Position numbers and translations under genes: made by a program
NCBI RefSeq assembly: GCF_001693385.1
Contig: NZ_CP016428.1
Coordinates: 4,092,001 to 4,156,000 of the forward strand
Length of the DNA stretch: 64,000 nucleotides
Direction: 5' to 3'
From: Bradyrhizobium icense
GTDB lineage: Bacteria > Pseudomonadota > Alphaproteobacteria > Rhizobiales > Xanthobacteraceae
Notes under the pieces: model-generated
What the model saw: only the letters and a program-made list of their open reading frames with translations
Database searches by the model: none
What the model was told of the DNA's origin: nothing
Shown here: one piece after another, positions 9,860 through 18,494 of the stretch
Position numbering within the stretch: position 1 is the stretch's first letter
Layout of the letters: the number at the start of each line of letters is the position of its first letter

Positions 9860-10697
9860 GCGTATCATTCTTGCGTTGATGCTGGGGGCCGCGCCGGTGG
9901 CCGCCCCCGGATTCGCATTTGATGGCTCACCGGTGAAGCCGGACGCGGCGCTCCCCGTGATGAACCAGCCCGCGGCCGCGCAGGCGGTCACGGCGCAGGC
10001 GCTGAAGAAGGCTGCGCCCGCGGCGGCTACCGCCACGGCGACTGCGGTTAACGCGCCTTCGCTGACTTCGCTGCAATACGCCGCCGAGGGTGGCCATCCC
10101 GTCGCGCAGTGGAAGCTCGGCCGGATGTATGCCGACGGCGATGGCGTGGTGCAGGATGACTTGCGCGCGTTTGAATATTTCAGCCGTATCGCCAACCAGC
10201 ATGCCGAGGATAGCCCGTCAGCGCCGCAGGCCGCGATCGTTGCCAACGCCTTCGTGGCGCTCGGCCGCTACTACCTCAACGGCATCCCGAATTCCAAGAT
10301 CAAGGCGGATACCGATCGTGCCCGGGAGATGTTCTCCTATGCCGCGTCCTATTTCGGCAATGCCGACGCGCAATACGATCTGGCACGGCTTTATCTGAAG
10401 ACTCCGGACGCCTCGCGGGACGATTTCCGCTACGGCGCGCGCTGGCTTGGTCTGGCGGCCCAGAAGGGCCAGCATCAGGCGCAGGCCATGCTCGGCCAGA
10501 TGCTGTTCAACGGCGACCGGCTACCGCGGCAGGCCGCCCGCGGATTGATGTGGCTGACGCTGGCGCGTGACAACGCCGCGCCCGATGAGACCTGGATCCG
10601 CGAAAGCTACAACCGCGCCTTCGCCAAGGCCTCCGACGACGACCGCGCCACGGCCTTGCAGATGCTCGAGCACTGGGTGCAGGGCAAGCGCGACTGA
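9846..10697 (+). CDS. ExoR-like periplasmic Sel1-repeat protein
   Basis: About 283 residues with a signal peptide ending near GFAFDG; an ATG seven codons upstream is an alternative start. A Pro/Ala-rich linker is followed by several Sel1/TPR-like repeats ([52 protein letters not shown]). The order and wording of these repeats resemble Sinorhizobium ExoR, the periplasmic inhibitor of the ExoS/ChvI two-component system that controls exopolysaccharide, motility and symbiosis genes. That role is established for ExoR, but only inferred here. The start lies 14 bp inside ilvD, so translation is probably coupled. A plain Sel1-repeat protein of other function is the alternative. Confidence 0.82.
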   Translation: MRTSRRIILALMLGAAPVAAPGFAFDGSPVKPDAALPVMNQPAAAQAVTAQALKKAAPAAATATATAVNAPSLTSLQYAAEGGHPVAQWKLGRMYADGDGVVQDDLRAFEYFSRIANQHAEDSPSAPQAAIVANAFVALGRYYLNGIPNSKIKADTDRAREMFSYAASYFGNADAQYDLARLYLKTPDASRDDFRYGARWLGLAAQKGQHQAQAMLGQMLFNGDRLPRQAARGLMWLTLARDNAAPDETWIRESYNRAFAKASDDDRATALQMLEHWVQGKRD

Positions 10698-10709
10698 CCG
10701 CGATTTGTC

Positions 10710-10833
10710 GGGTGGGCAAAGGCGCTCCTGCGCCGTGCCCACCATCTTTCCGAGATCGTGGATGACAATGGCGGGCACGCGGAGCCTGTCACCGGGCGCG
10801 CGCATTCGCGCGACCCGTTGACTTTGCCCACCC
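10710..10833. repeat. Intergenic palindromic repeat, family A, copy 1
   Basis: It begins GGGTGGGCAAAGGCGC, contains CGCCGTGCCCACCATCT and ends TTGCCCACCC, so the ends are inverted. It matches the elements at 53101–53191 and 55523–55609 but has a longer, more diverged middle. It sits between the convergent exoR-like gene and xthA. Confidence 0.8.
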
Positions 10834-10844
10834 GGTTCTCCCGC

Positions 10845-11636
10845 TCAAGCCTTCTCCAGATCGAAATCCGCCCAGACCGGCACGTGGTCGGACGGCTTCT
10901 CCCAGGCGCGGACGTGGCTGTCGACGCCGACATCGGTCAGGCGGTCGCTGGCCTGCGGCGACAGCAGGAGGTGGTCAATTCGAAGGCCCCAGTTCTTCTG
11001 CCAGGCGCCGGCCTGGTAATCCCAGAAGGTGTAGTGGCCCGGCTCGTCGGTCACCGCGCGCAGGGCATCCGTCAGGCCGAGGCCGAGCAGGGACTGGAAG
11101 GCCTCGCGGGTTTGCGGGCGGAACAGCGCGTCGTTACCCCAGGCAGCGGGGTTATAGACGTCGGCGGCCGCCGGAATGACGTTGAAGTCGCCTGCGAGCA
11201 CCAGCGGTTCTTCCGCCTTAAGCCGCTCCTTCGAGTACTCAAGAAGCCGGGACATCCATTTGAGTTTATAGGGATATTTGTCGGTATCCGGAGGGTTTCC
11301 GTTGGGCAGATAGAGGCAGGCGATCCGGATCACGCCGGTCTTCAGCGTCACCACGCCTTCGAGGAATCTGGCATGGGCGTCCTCGTCGTCGCCGGCCAGG
11401 CCCGATTTGGTCTCGTCGAACGGCAGTTTCGACAGTAGCGCGACACCGTTGAAGGTTTTCTGTCCGTGGGTGACGACGTTATAGCCAAGCGCCTCGATCT
11501 CCAGCCGCGGGAACGCATCGTCGACGCACTTGGTTTCCTGCAGACAGACGACGTCCGGCGAGCAGTCTTTCAGCCACGTCATGAGATGGTCGAGCCGCTG
11601 CCGGATCGAATTGACGTTCCAGGTTGCAACACGCAT
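10845..11636 (-). CDS. xthA: Exodeoxyribonuclease III
   Basis: 263 residues starting MRVATWNVNS. This is a class II AP endonuclease and 3'–5' exonuclease of base-excision repair. The EEP-fold catalytic motifs are all visible: WNVNSIRQR at the N terminus, LQETK near residue 33, YLPNGNP near 108, GDFNVIP near 150, LRIDHLLLSP near 218 and SDHVPVW near 248, including the C-terminal catalytic Asp-His. The frame is open 30 codons upstream, but the chosen Met gives the family's usual start. It is divergent from the RND efflux operon. Confidence 0.95.
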   Translation of the reverse strand: MRVATWNVNSIRQRLDHLMTWLKDCSPDVVCLQETKCVDDAFPRLEIEALGYNVVTHGQKTFNGVALLSKLPFDETKSGLAGDDEDAHARFLEGVVTLKTGVIRIACLYLPNGNPPDTDKYPYKLKWMSRLLEYSKERLKAEEPLVLAGDFNVIPAAADVYNPAAWGNDALFRPQTREAFQSLLGLGLTDALRAVTDEPGHYTFWDYQAGAWQKNWGLRIDHLLLSPQASDRLTDVGVDSHVRAWEKPSDHVPVWADFDLEKA

Positions 11637-11793
11637 GAGATGGCTCGGGATTGTAACTACACATTTTCTGGCAGTGGCATACCATGTGCAGTGAGGCTGT
11701 GGTAACCGTTTAGAAATAAGGCGCAAAGATCGCCGTCAAGGGGCTAGGAGAATACTGTCCCGTCCTTTGTCAGGACCGGCGGGCGTGAAGAAT

Positions 11794-12924
11794 ATGAAAA
11801 AGCGTACCTTGATACTTCTTGCCGGCGTCATCGCCATTGCTACCGTGGCCGGCTTCATTACCCGCTCCTCATGGATGGGCGGCAGCAGCAGCGCCCAAGC
11901 CCCGCAGCGGCCGCGAACGGTTTCGGTCGAACTGGCGAAGGCGGAGCGCAAGTCCGTCCCGGTCGATGTCGACGCCAATGGAACGGTGACGCCGATCTCC
12001 AGCGTGGCGCTGAAATCGCGGCTGGAAACCACCATCGTCGCTGTGCATTTCGAGGATGGCGCCAGGGTCAACCAGGGCGACTTGCTGTTTACGCTCGATA
12101 GCCGCCAGATCGACGCCCAGATCGAACAGGCCGAGGGCGTGCTCGCCAGAGACCAGGCGCAGCTCGAGGGCGCGCACCGCGACCTCCGCCGCTTCAATGA
12201 TCTGGTCGCCAAGGGCGCGACCACGCAGGTCAACGTCGATAATGCCAGGACACAGTCGGATATCCTGACTGGTACGATCAAGGCCAATCAGGCTGCGCTG
12301 GACAATCTGAAGGTCCAGAAGAGCTACACCATGATCCGCGCGCCTTTCTCGGGCCGGATCGGCGCGGCCAACGTGAAGATCGGCAATTTCGTACGCCCCG
12401 CCGATACCACCCCGCTTGCGGTCATCAACCAGATGGCGCCGGTCTACGTGACCTTCGCGGTGCCGCAGCGCGTGCTGGTCGATTTGCGGGAGTCGATGGC
12501 GAAAGGGATCTCAACCGTCACTGCGATGATCCCAGGCCATCAGCATTCAGAGACCGGCAAGGTCGCCATGGTCGAAAACACGGTGGACGCCACCACCGGC
12601 ATGGTCACCGTTCGCGGCATCATGGCCAACGAGAATGAGACGTTGTGGCCGGGCACGCTGGTCGCCACCAAGCTCGTCATCCGTCACGAAGACGCGGTCG
12701 TGGTGCCGACGGTCGCCGTGCAGCGCAGCCAGAGCGGCAATTTCGTCTTCGTCGTCAAGGACGGCATCGCCAAGGTCCAGCCGGTCACGGTCGACCGCAC
12801 CTCGCAGGGCATCTCGGTGATTTCCGAGGGGCTCGCCGGCGATGAGAGCGTGGTGGTCGACGGGCAATTGCTGCTGTCTGACGGAACGCGGGTCGAGCCG
12901 CGGGCCAGAAAGGCCGGGGCGTAG
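11794..12924 (+). CDS. RND efflux periplasmic adaptor (membrane fusion protein)
   Basis: About 376 residues from ATG 11794; a TTG nine codons upstream is possible. Residues 1–25 form an N-terminal membrane anchor or signal (TLILLAGVIAIATVAGFI). Then come a lipoyl-like half (TVTPISSVALKSRLE…VHFEDGARVNQGDLLF), an alpha-hairpin coiled coil (about 100–170), the second lipoyl half (MIRAPFSGRIGAANVKIGNF) and beta-barrel/membrane-proximal domains. The sequence is closest to MdtA. It bridges the inner-membrane pump encoded next to an outer-membrane channel that is not encoded here. The gap to the permease gene is three bases, so the two form an operon. Confidence 0.93.
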   Translation: MKKRTLILLAGVIAIATVAGFITRSSWMGGSSSAQAPQRPRTVSVELAKAERKSVPVDVDANGTVTPISSVALKSRLETTIVAVHFEDGARVNQGDLLFTLDSRQIDAQIEQAEGVLARDQAQLEGAHRDLRRFNDLVAKGATTQVNVDNARTQSDILTGTIKANQAALDNLKVQKSYTMIRAPFSGRIGAANVKIGNFVRPADTTPLAVINQMAPVYVTFAVPQRVLVDLRESMAKGISTVTAMIPGHQHSETGKVAMVENTVDATTGMVTVRGIMANENETLWPGTLVATKLVIRHEDAVVVPTVAVQRSQSGNFVFVVKDGIAKVQPVTVDRTSQGISVISEGLAGDESVVVDGQLLLSDGTRVEPRARKAGA

Positions 12925-12927
12925 CCG

Positions 12928-15900
12928 ATGACGCTGTCCGAACTCTGCATCCGCCGGCCGGTCATGACGACGCTGATCACGGCGTCGATCATCGCGTTCG
13001 GGATATTCGGCTTTCGCCTGCTGCCTGTATCGGCGCTGCCGCGGGTTGATTTCCCGACGATCGCGGTGACCGCGACCTTGCCGGGCGCGAGCGCGGAGAC
13101 CATGGCGTCCTCAGTTGCTGGAGTCATCGAGCGCCAGCTCTCGACGATTGCCGGCATCTCGTCGATGTCGTCGAACTCCTCGCAGAGCACCAGCGTCATC
13201 ACCATCCAGTTCGATCTCAATCGCGACATCGATGCCGCCGCGCTCGATGTGCAGACCGCGCTCACCATCGCGCAGCGGCGGTTGCCAATCGAGATGAGAA
13301 TCCCGCCGAGCTTCCGCAAGGTGAACCCGGCCGAATTCCCGGTGCTGTTCGTGGTACTCGGCTCCTCTACGCTGCCGCTGTCCACCGTCAACGAATATGC
13401 CGAGATCAACATCGGCCAGACCGTCTCGCAGATTCCGGGCGTCGCCCAGGTCAGCGTCTATGGCGCGCAGAAATTCGCCATTCGCGTCCAGGCCGATCCC
13501 GAAGCCGCCGCGGCCCGCGGGCTGTCGCTCGACGACATCCGGAATGCGGTTTCGGCTGCCAATTCGTCGACACCGGTCGGAACGCTGAACGGGCCGAAGC
13601 AGGACGTGGCATTGCAGGCCTCGGGCCAGATGGACAAGGCGATGGACTATCGCCAGATCGTGGTGGCCTGGCGCAACGGCTCGCCGGTCAAGCTCGACGA
13701 GGTCGCGCGGATCTACGACAGTGTCGAGAACGACAAGATCGCGAGCTGGCTCAACGGCAACCGTTCCATCGTGCTCGGCATCCAGAAGCAGCCGGACGCC
13801 AACACGGTCGCGGTGGTCGATTCCATTCTCGCCAAGTTGCCGGCGCTGCGAGCGCAGATCCCGCCATCGGTCTCGGTCAACGTGCTGATGGACCGCTCGA
13901 TATCCATTCGTCAGTCGGTGGCCGACGTCGAGGAAACGCTTCTGATCGCGATCGGGCTGGTCATCCTGGTGATCTTCCTGTTCCTGCGATCGGCCTCCGC
14001 GACCTTCATTCCGGCGCTGGCGGTTCCGATCTCCCTGATCGGCACCTGCGCCGTGATGTACGCGCTCGACTATTCCATCAACAACATGACGCTGCTGGCG
14101 CTGGCGCTGTCGGTCGGCTTCGTGGTCGACGACGCCATCGTCATGCTGGAAAATATCGTCCGCCACATCGAGCACGGCATGCGGCCGTTCGAGGCCGCAC
14201 TGAAGGGCGCGCGCGAGATCGGCTTCACGATCATCTCGATCACGTTTTCGCTGATCGCCGTGTTCATTCCGGTGCTGTTGATGGGCGGCATCGTCGGCCG
14301 CGTATTCCGCGAGTTCGCGGTCACGATCTCGGTAGCCATCCTGGTGTCCGGATTCGTCTCGCTGACGCTGACGCCGATGCTGTGCGCGCGCGTGCTGCGG
14401 GCGCACGACGCGACCAGGAGGCCGAATATCATACTCCGCGCCTTCGAGGCGATGTTCGACTCCTGGCTGCGCGCCTATGAATGGACGCTCGATCTCGTGC
14501 TGGCGCGCAAGTTCCTGATGCTGATGGTGACGCTGGCAACGCTCGGCGGCACCGTCTACCTCTACATGATCGTACCGAAGGGTTTCTTTCCGCAGGAGGA
14601 CACCGGCTTCCTGGTCGGCATAACGGAAGCCGCTACCGACACCTCCTTCGAGGCGATGAAGGAGCGGCAGCAGGCGCTGGTCGATGTGCTGAGATCCGAT
14701 CCCGCCATCGAATACATCAACTCCACCGTCGGCGCCGGCGGGCTCAATACCACGACGAATTACGCACGCATGTTCATTGCACTGAAGCCGAAAAAGGAGC
14801 GCGACAAGCTCGCCGTCGTGATCGGGCGGCTACGTGCCAATTCCCAGCAGATTCCGGGCATGAAGACGTATTTCCAGCCCATCCAGAACCTCAATATCGG
14901 GGGCCGGATCTCGAAGGGCCAGTATCAATACGTGATGCAGAGCGGTGACACCGAGTCGCTGTACCGGCTGGCACCGGAGATGAGCGACAAGATCGAAAAG
15001 GTGCCGGGTCTGCTCGACGTCAACACCGATCTCTACATCAAGAATCCGCAGATGACGGTCGATATCGACCGCGAAAAGGCCGCGGTCTACGGCGTCACCG
15101 TCGATCAGGTGCGCAACCAGCTTTACAATGCCTACGGTGCGCGCCAGATCGGCACCATCTACATGCCGTCGAACGACTACCAGATCATCCTGGAGGTGCA
15201 GCCGCAGTTCCGCGTCGATCCGTCGGACCTGTCCAAGCTTTACATGAAGACCCAGGACAACCAGACCATCCCGCTGTCGGCGGTGGCGCAACTGGTTCCG
15301 ACGGTCGGTCCGCTGCAGATCAGCCATCAGGCGCAGCAGCCGGCAGTGACGATCTCGTTCAACCTCGCGCCCGGCTACTCGCTGGGCCATGCGGTCGACG
15401 AGATCACCAGGCTCGAGCAGGCCGCGAACCTGCCGGCGACCATTGCCACCGGCTTCTCCGGCACCGCGCAGGTGTTCCAGGATTCGCTGCGCGGGCAGGG
15501 CGTCCTGATCCTCGCCGCCGTGTTTGCCGCTTTCGTCATCCTCGGCATTCTCTACGAGAGCTTCATCCACCCGATCACCATCATCTCCGGCCTGCCGTCG
15601 GCCGGCATCGGCGCGATCCTGACCCTGATGCTGTTCGGGATGGAGATGTCCGTGATTGCGATGATCGGCATCGTCATGCTGGTCGGCATCGTCAAGAAGA
15701 ACGCCATCATGATGGTCGACTTCGCGCTGGAGCGCCGCCGCGTCGGCCTGAGCGCCGAGCACGCGATCCGGGAAGCGGCGCTGTTGCGCTTCCGCCCGAT
15801 CATGATGACGACGTTCGCCGCGATCTTCGGCACGCTGCCGATCGCCCTCGGCACCGGCGCCGGCGCCGAATTGCGCCAGCCGCTTGGCGTCGCCGTGGTC

Positions 15901-16056
15901 GGCGGCCTGTGCCTGTCGCAATTGCTGACGCTCTATATCACCCCCGTGATCTACATCTATCTCGACCGCATCGACCGTCGCCTGCGGCGCAAGCTCGAGC
16001 CGCAACTGCAGGAAGCGGGCGAGGGCGAGCGGCCGCACGTGGTTGCTGCCGAATGA
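12928..16056 (+). CDS. RND efflux permease (MdtB/MdtC-like, HAE1 family)
   Basis: 1,042 residues, the normal size. The N terminus (MTLSELCIRRPVMTTLITAS) and twelve expected membrane segments fit the AcrB/MdtB family. TM4 carries LALALSVGFVVDDAIVMLEN, with the two Asp residues of the proton relay, and TM10 begins IVKKNAIMMVDFA. Two large periplasmic loops are present. It exports drugs or other amphiphiles by proton antiport with the adaptor encoded just upstream; the substrate is unknown. The stop codon overlaps the start of the next gene (ATGA). Confidence 0.95.
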   Translation: MTLSELCIRRPVMTTLITASIIAFGIFGFRLLPVSALPRVDFPTIAVTATLPGASAETMASSVAGVIERQLSTIAGISSMSSNSSQSTSVITIQFDLNRDIDAAALDVQTALTIAQRRLPIEMRIPPSFRKVNPAEFPVLFVVLGSSTLPLSTVNEYAEINIGQTVSQIPGVAQVSVYGAQKFAIRVQADPEAAAARGLSLDDIRNAVSAANSSTPVGTLNGPKQDVALQASGQMDKAMDYRQIVVAWRNGSPVKLDEVARIYDSVENDKIASWLNGNRSIVLGIQKQPDANTVAVVDSILAKLPALRAQIPPSVSVNVLMDRSISIRQSVADVEETLLIAIGLVILVIFLFLRSASATFIPALAVPISLIGTCAVMYALDYSINNMTLLALALSVGFVVDDAIVMLENIVRHIEHGMRPFEAALKGAREIGFTIISITFSLIAVFIPVLLMGGIVGRVFREFAVTISVAILVSGFVSLTLTPMLCARVLRAHDATRRPNIILRAFEAMFDSWLRAYEWTLDLVLARKFLMLMVTLATLGGTVYLYMIVPKGFFPQEDTGFLVGITEAATDTSFEAMKERQQALVDVLRSDPAIEYINSTVGAGGLNTTTNYARMFIALKPKKERDKLAVVIGRLRANSQQIPGMKTYFQPIQNLNIGGRISKGQYQYVMQSGDTESLYRLAPEMSDKIEKVPGLLDVNTDLYIKNPQMTVDIDREKAAVYGVTVDQVRNQLYNAYGARQIGTIYMPSNDYQIILEVQPQFRVDPSDLSKLYMKTQDNQTIPLSAVAQLVPTVGPLQISHQAQQPAVTISFNLAPGYSLGHAVDEITRLEQAANLPATIATGFSGTAQVFQDSLRGQGVLILAAVFAAFVILGILYESFIHPITIISGLPSAGIGAILTLMLFGMEMSVIAMIGIVMLVGIVKKNAIMMVDFALERRRVGLSAEHAIREAALLRFRPIMMTTFAAIFGTLPIALGTGAGAELRQPLGVAVVGGLCLSQLLTLYITPVIYIYLDRIDRRLRRKLEPQLQEAGEGERPHVVAAE

Positions 16057-16907
16057 CGATGTTCGGACGGACGTCGCGCTTCGTTGTCCTGCTGATCGCG
16101 CTCGCATGGACCGCAGGCACAATCGATCGCGCCACTGCCGACGAGCCGATCGAAATCTTCGACGCCCATCTGCACTACAATTGGGAGCCAAAGCCTCATT
16201 TTGGCGTCGACGAGGTGCTGGCGCTGTTCAGAAAGCACCGCGTCACCGGCATTCTCGCGACCAGCCGTCCGAACACCGGCACGCATGCGCTCATGGATGC
16301 CAAGCCGGAGGACCTTTGGATTGTGCCCTTCATCCGGCCCTATCGGGTGCGCGCCGACATCCAGACATGGTTCGGCGACCCCTTCATCTTCGACCTTGTG
16401 CAGGACGAGTTCAAACGCGGCTATTACCGCGGCATTGGCGAATTCCACATCTCGGGCAAGGCGGCCGATACCGAATGGGTGAAGAAGACCGTCGATTTCG
16501 CGGTCGAGCACGACCTCTATCTGCATGCCCATGCCGACGACGTCGCCATCGAAATCCTGATGCGCCACAATCCGCGCGCCCGCATCGTCTGGGCCCATAC
16601 CGGTTTTGGTCTCTCGACCGACCGCGTCGCCGAGATGCTCACAAAATATCCGAAGCTGTGGGGCGAGTTGTCCTATCGCGGCGGCATCACCAACGGCAGC
16701 GGCAAGCTGACGGCGGAATGGCGCGCGCTGTTCGAGCGCTTCCCGGACCGCTTCCTGCTCGGCTCCGACACCTGGATCAACGAGCGCTGGGAGAGCTACG
16801 GCGAGATCATGACCGGCTATCGCGCGTGGCTTGCGCAATTGCCGCCGAAGATTGCGGCGCAGATTGCCAACGGCAATGCCAGGGCGCTGTTCGGCAGCGA
16901 TCGCTGA
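16053..16907 (+). CDS. Exported amidohydrolase-family (TIM-barrel) protein
   Basis: About 284 residues starting at ATG 16053, which overlaps the permease stop. Residues 1–28 look like a signal peptide ending RATADEP. The body follows the amidohydrolase_2 pattern: metal-ligand FDAHLHYN near 35, LHAHADD near 160, WAHTGFG near 182 and LGSDTW near 235, with the final Asp. Such enzymes are metal-dependent hydrolases or decarboxylases. No substrate can be assigned, and an exported member coupled to an RND pump is unusual. A truncated relative of its 3' end occurs at 18401–18485. Confidence 0.8.
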   Translation: MTMFGRTSRFVVLLIALAWTAGTIDRATADEPIEIFDAHLHYNWEPKPHFGVDEVLALFRKHRVTGILATSRPNTGTHALMDAKPEDLWIVPFIRPYRVRADIQTWFGDPFIFDLVQDEFKRGYYRGIGEFHISGKAADTEWVKKTVDFAVEHDLYLHAHADDVAIEILMRHNPRARIVWAHTGFGLSTDRVAEMLTKYPKLWGELSYRGGITNGSGKLTAEWRALFERFPDRFLLGSDTWINERWESYGEIMTGYRAWLAQLPPKIAAQIANGNARALFGSDR

Positions 16908-17069
16908 AAGCCTGTTCGGTAGCATCGGCTTGACAGCAGTGCACTCCTCGTCAGCTAGCGGTTGCTGCCGTTTTCCAAGCGCGATGCCTTTGTCTGCATT
17001 AATTGACGGAACTTTCGGACCTGTGCAGCGTCATAGCTAGCGCAGCCAAGGCTTGGCACGGGAGGTGCC

Positions 17070-18365
17070 ATGTCGAAGTTCGGCGTTACACTAATCGCTG
17101 TCGTCCTGGTGACCGCGCTGTCGAGTGCCGCCACTGCGAAAAGTCGCGGACATTTTGGTCTCGGCCCACTTGGCAGCGTGAAATCCGCGTTCGCCCGCGT
17201 GCTTGGGCCAGGGCTGTTTCATAGCCGCCCCAGGCATCACCGCCGGGTGCACGTCCGTCGGATCAAAAACGCTCCCGTCGCTTTAAAGAGCGCTCCCGTC
17301 GCTTTACAAGGCATCCCGTCCGCAACGAAACAGCCCTCCGGCGAGGAGGGGTTGGTTGTTGGCAGGCTATTCACTGACCCTGCGGCACGCAGGCAGATCG
17401 CGGCGACTGCCGCACTTGCTCACTGGCATGGCGACCGTAACGCCACAGACGGGTGGTGGTCGCATGGCCATGGCGGATATGGCTGGGTTGGGCCGCTGTT
17501 CTGGCCGTTCGCCTACAATGATATTTATGGTTATGCCATCTTCGGCGATGGCATGGGCTTCTGGGACTACGGCTACCCCGACATCTATGCAGGAGTTTTT
17601 GGGCCTTACGGCAGTGACGAACTAGCGGCTTATATGGCACCGCGCTCTTCCGACCGACGAGAGCAAGGGATTCCGCCGCTGCAGCAGCTCTGCGGTGATG
17701 CCGGCCGCGAAAGTACCGGTCTCGCCATTGATCAGATTCAGCGGGCGATTCAGCCGACCGAGGCGCAACGGGCCGCGCTGGACCATCTTGCCGACGCGTC
17801 GAATTCGGCCGCTCAGATCATTCAGGCATCTTGTCCGACGCAGCCCGCATCAACGGCGCCGGCCCGATTGGCCCTGATGCAGCAGCGCACTGCGGCTATT
17901 CTCACTGCAGTAATATCCCTGCAGCCGCTGCTGGGGGACCTTTATGATCTGCTGAATGACGAGCAGAAAACACGGCTCAACGCACTCGCCGATGATCAGC
18001 TCAAGACGGCGTCCGCAAACGGGGCCATGAAGGCGCCGGCCCAGGGCTGCGAAGCGTCCCTGCCAGCGGCGTTGCAATGGCCGGCTGGCGAGATCGAGGC
18101 CAGCCTACACCCTAACGAGGCCCAACGCGACGCGCTTGAACGGCTGCAGCGTGCCAGCGCCAGAGCTGTCGAGATGCTGAGCTATGAATGCCAGCCGAAA
18201 GATGCGATCACGCCACCCGCTCGCCTCGCCGCGGTGGATGGTCGGCTCGATACCATGCAACAAGCCATCAATCTGGTGAGCGACGCGCTGGAAGACTTCT
18301 ATAATACACTGAGTGATGAGCAGAAGTCTCAATTCGAGCTGATCGGACCAAAACGAGCGCCGTGA
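17070..18365 (+). CDS. LTXXQ/Spy-like periplasmic protein with two repeat domains
   Basis: 431 residues with a strong GGGAGG ribosome-binding site. A signal peptide (FGVTLIAVVLVTALSSAATA) is followed by a basic linker and a Gly/Trp/Tyr-rich middle (about 115–185). Two homologous helical modules follow: about 215–310 containing LLNDEQKTRLNAL, and about 325–425 containing TLSDEQKSQFELI. Each has a PTEAQR/PNEAQR helix and a lone Cys. The module resembles the LTXXQ motif family (CpxP/Spy), periplasmic chaperones and stress regulators; the exact role is inferred. An in-frame 21-bp duplication lies at 17270–17306. Confidence 0.8.
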   Translation: MSKFGVTLIAVVLVTALSSAATAKSRGHFGLGPLGSVKSAFARVLGPGLFHSRPRHHRRVHVRRIKNAPVALKSAPVALQGIPSATKQPSGEEGLVVGRLFTDPAARRQIAATAALAHWHGDRNATDGWWSHGHGGYGWVGPLFWPFAYNDIYGYAIFGDGMGFWDYGYPDIYAGVFGPYGSDELAAYMAPRSSDRREQGIPPLQQLCGDAGRESTGLAIDQIQRAIQPTEAQRAALDHLADASNSAAQIIQASCPTQPASTAPARLALMQQRTAAILTAVISLQPLLGDLYDLLNDEQKTRLNALADDQLKTASANGAMKAPAQGCEASLPAALQWPAGEIEASLHPNEAQRDALERLQRASARAVEMLSYECQPKDAITPPARLAAVDGRLDTMQQAINLVSDALEDFYNTLSDEQKSQFELIGPKRAP

Positions 18366-18400
18366 TTGCCATGTATTCCGATCAGCGAAGGATCGGAGAA

Positions 18401-18485
18401 GACGCCTGGCTGGCGCGGCGGTCGCCGAACATCGCCGCGGATGGCGCACGGCAATGCGCGCGCACTGTTCGCCGCGGCGCAGTGA
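18401..18485 (+). pseudogene. Decayed 3' fragment of a second amidohydrolase gene
   Basis: One frame reads AWLARRSPNIAA, and after a shift the adjacent frame reads HGNARALFAAAQ then stop. This parallels the end of the gene at 16053–16907 (AWLAQLPPKIAA…NGNARALFGSDR, stop) at the same spacing. Only the last 28 or so codons remain and they contain a frameshift. It lies between the LTXXQ gene and the TctC-type gene. Confidence 0.6.
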
Positions 18486-18494
18486 TGGGACGCC

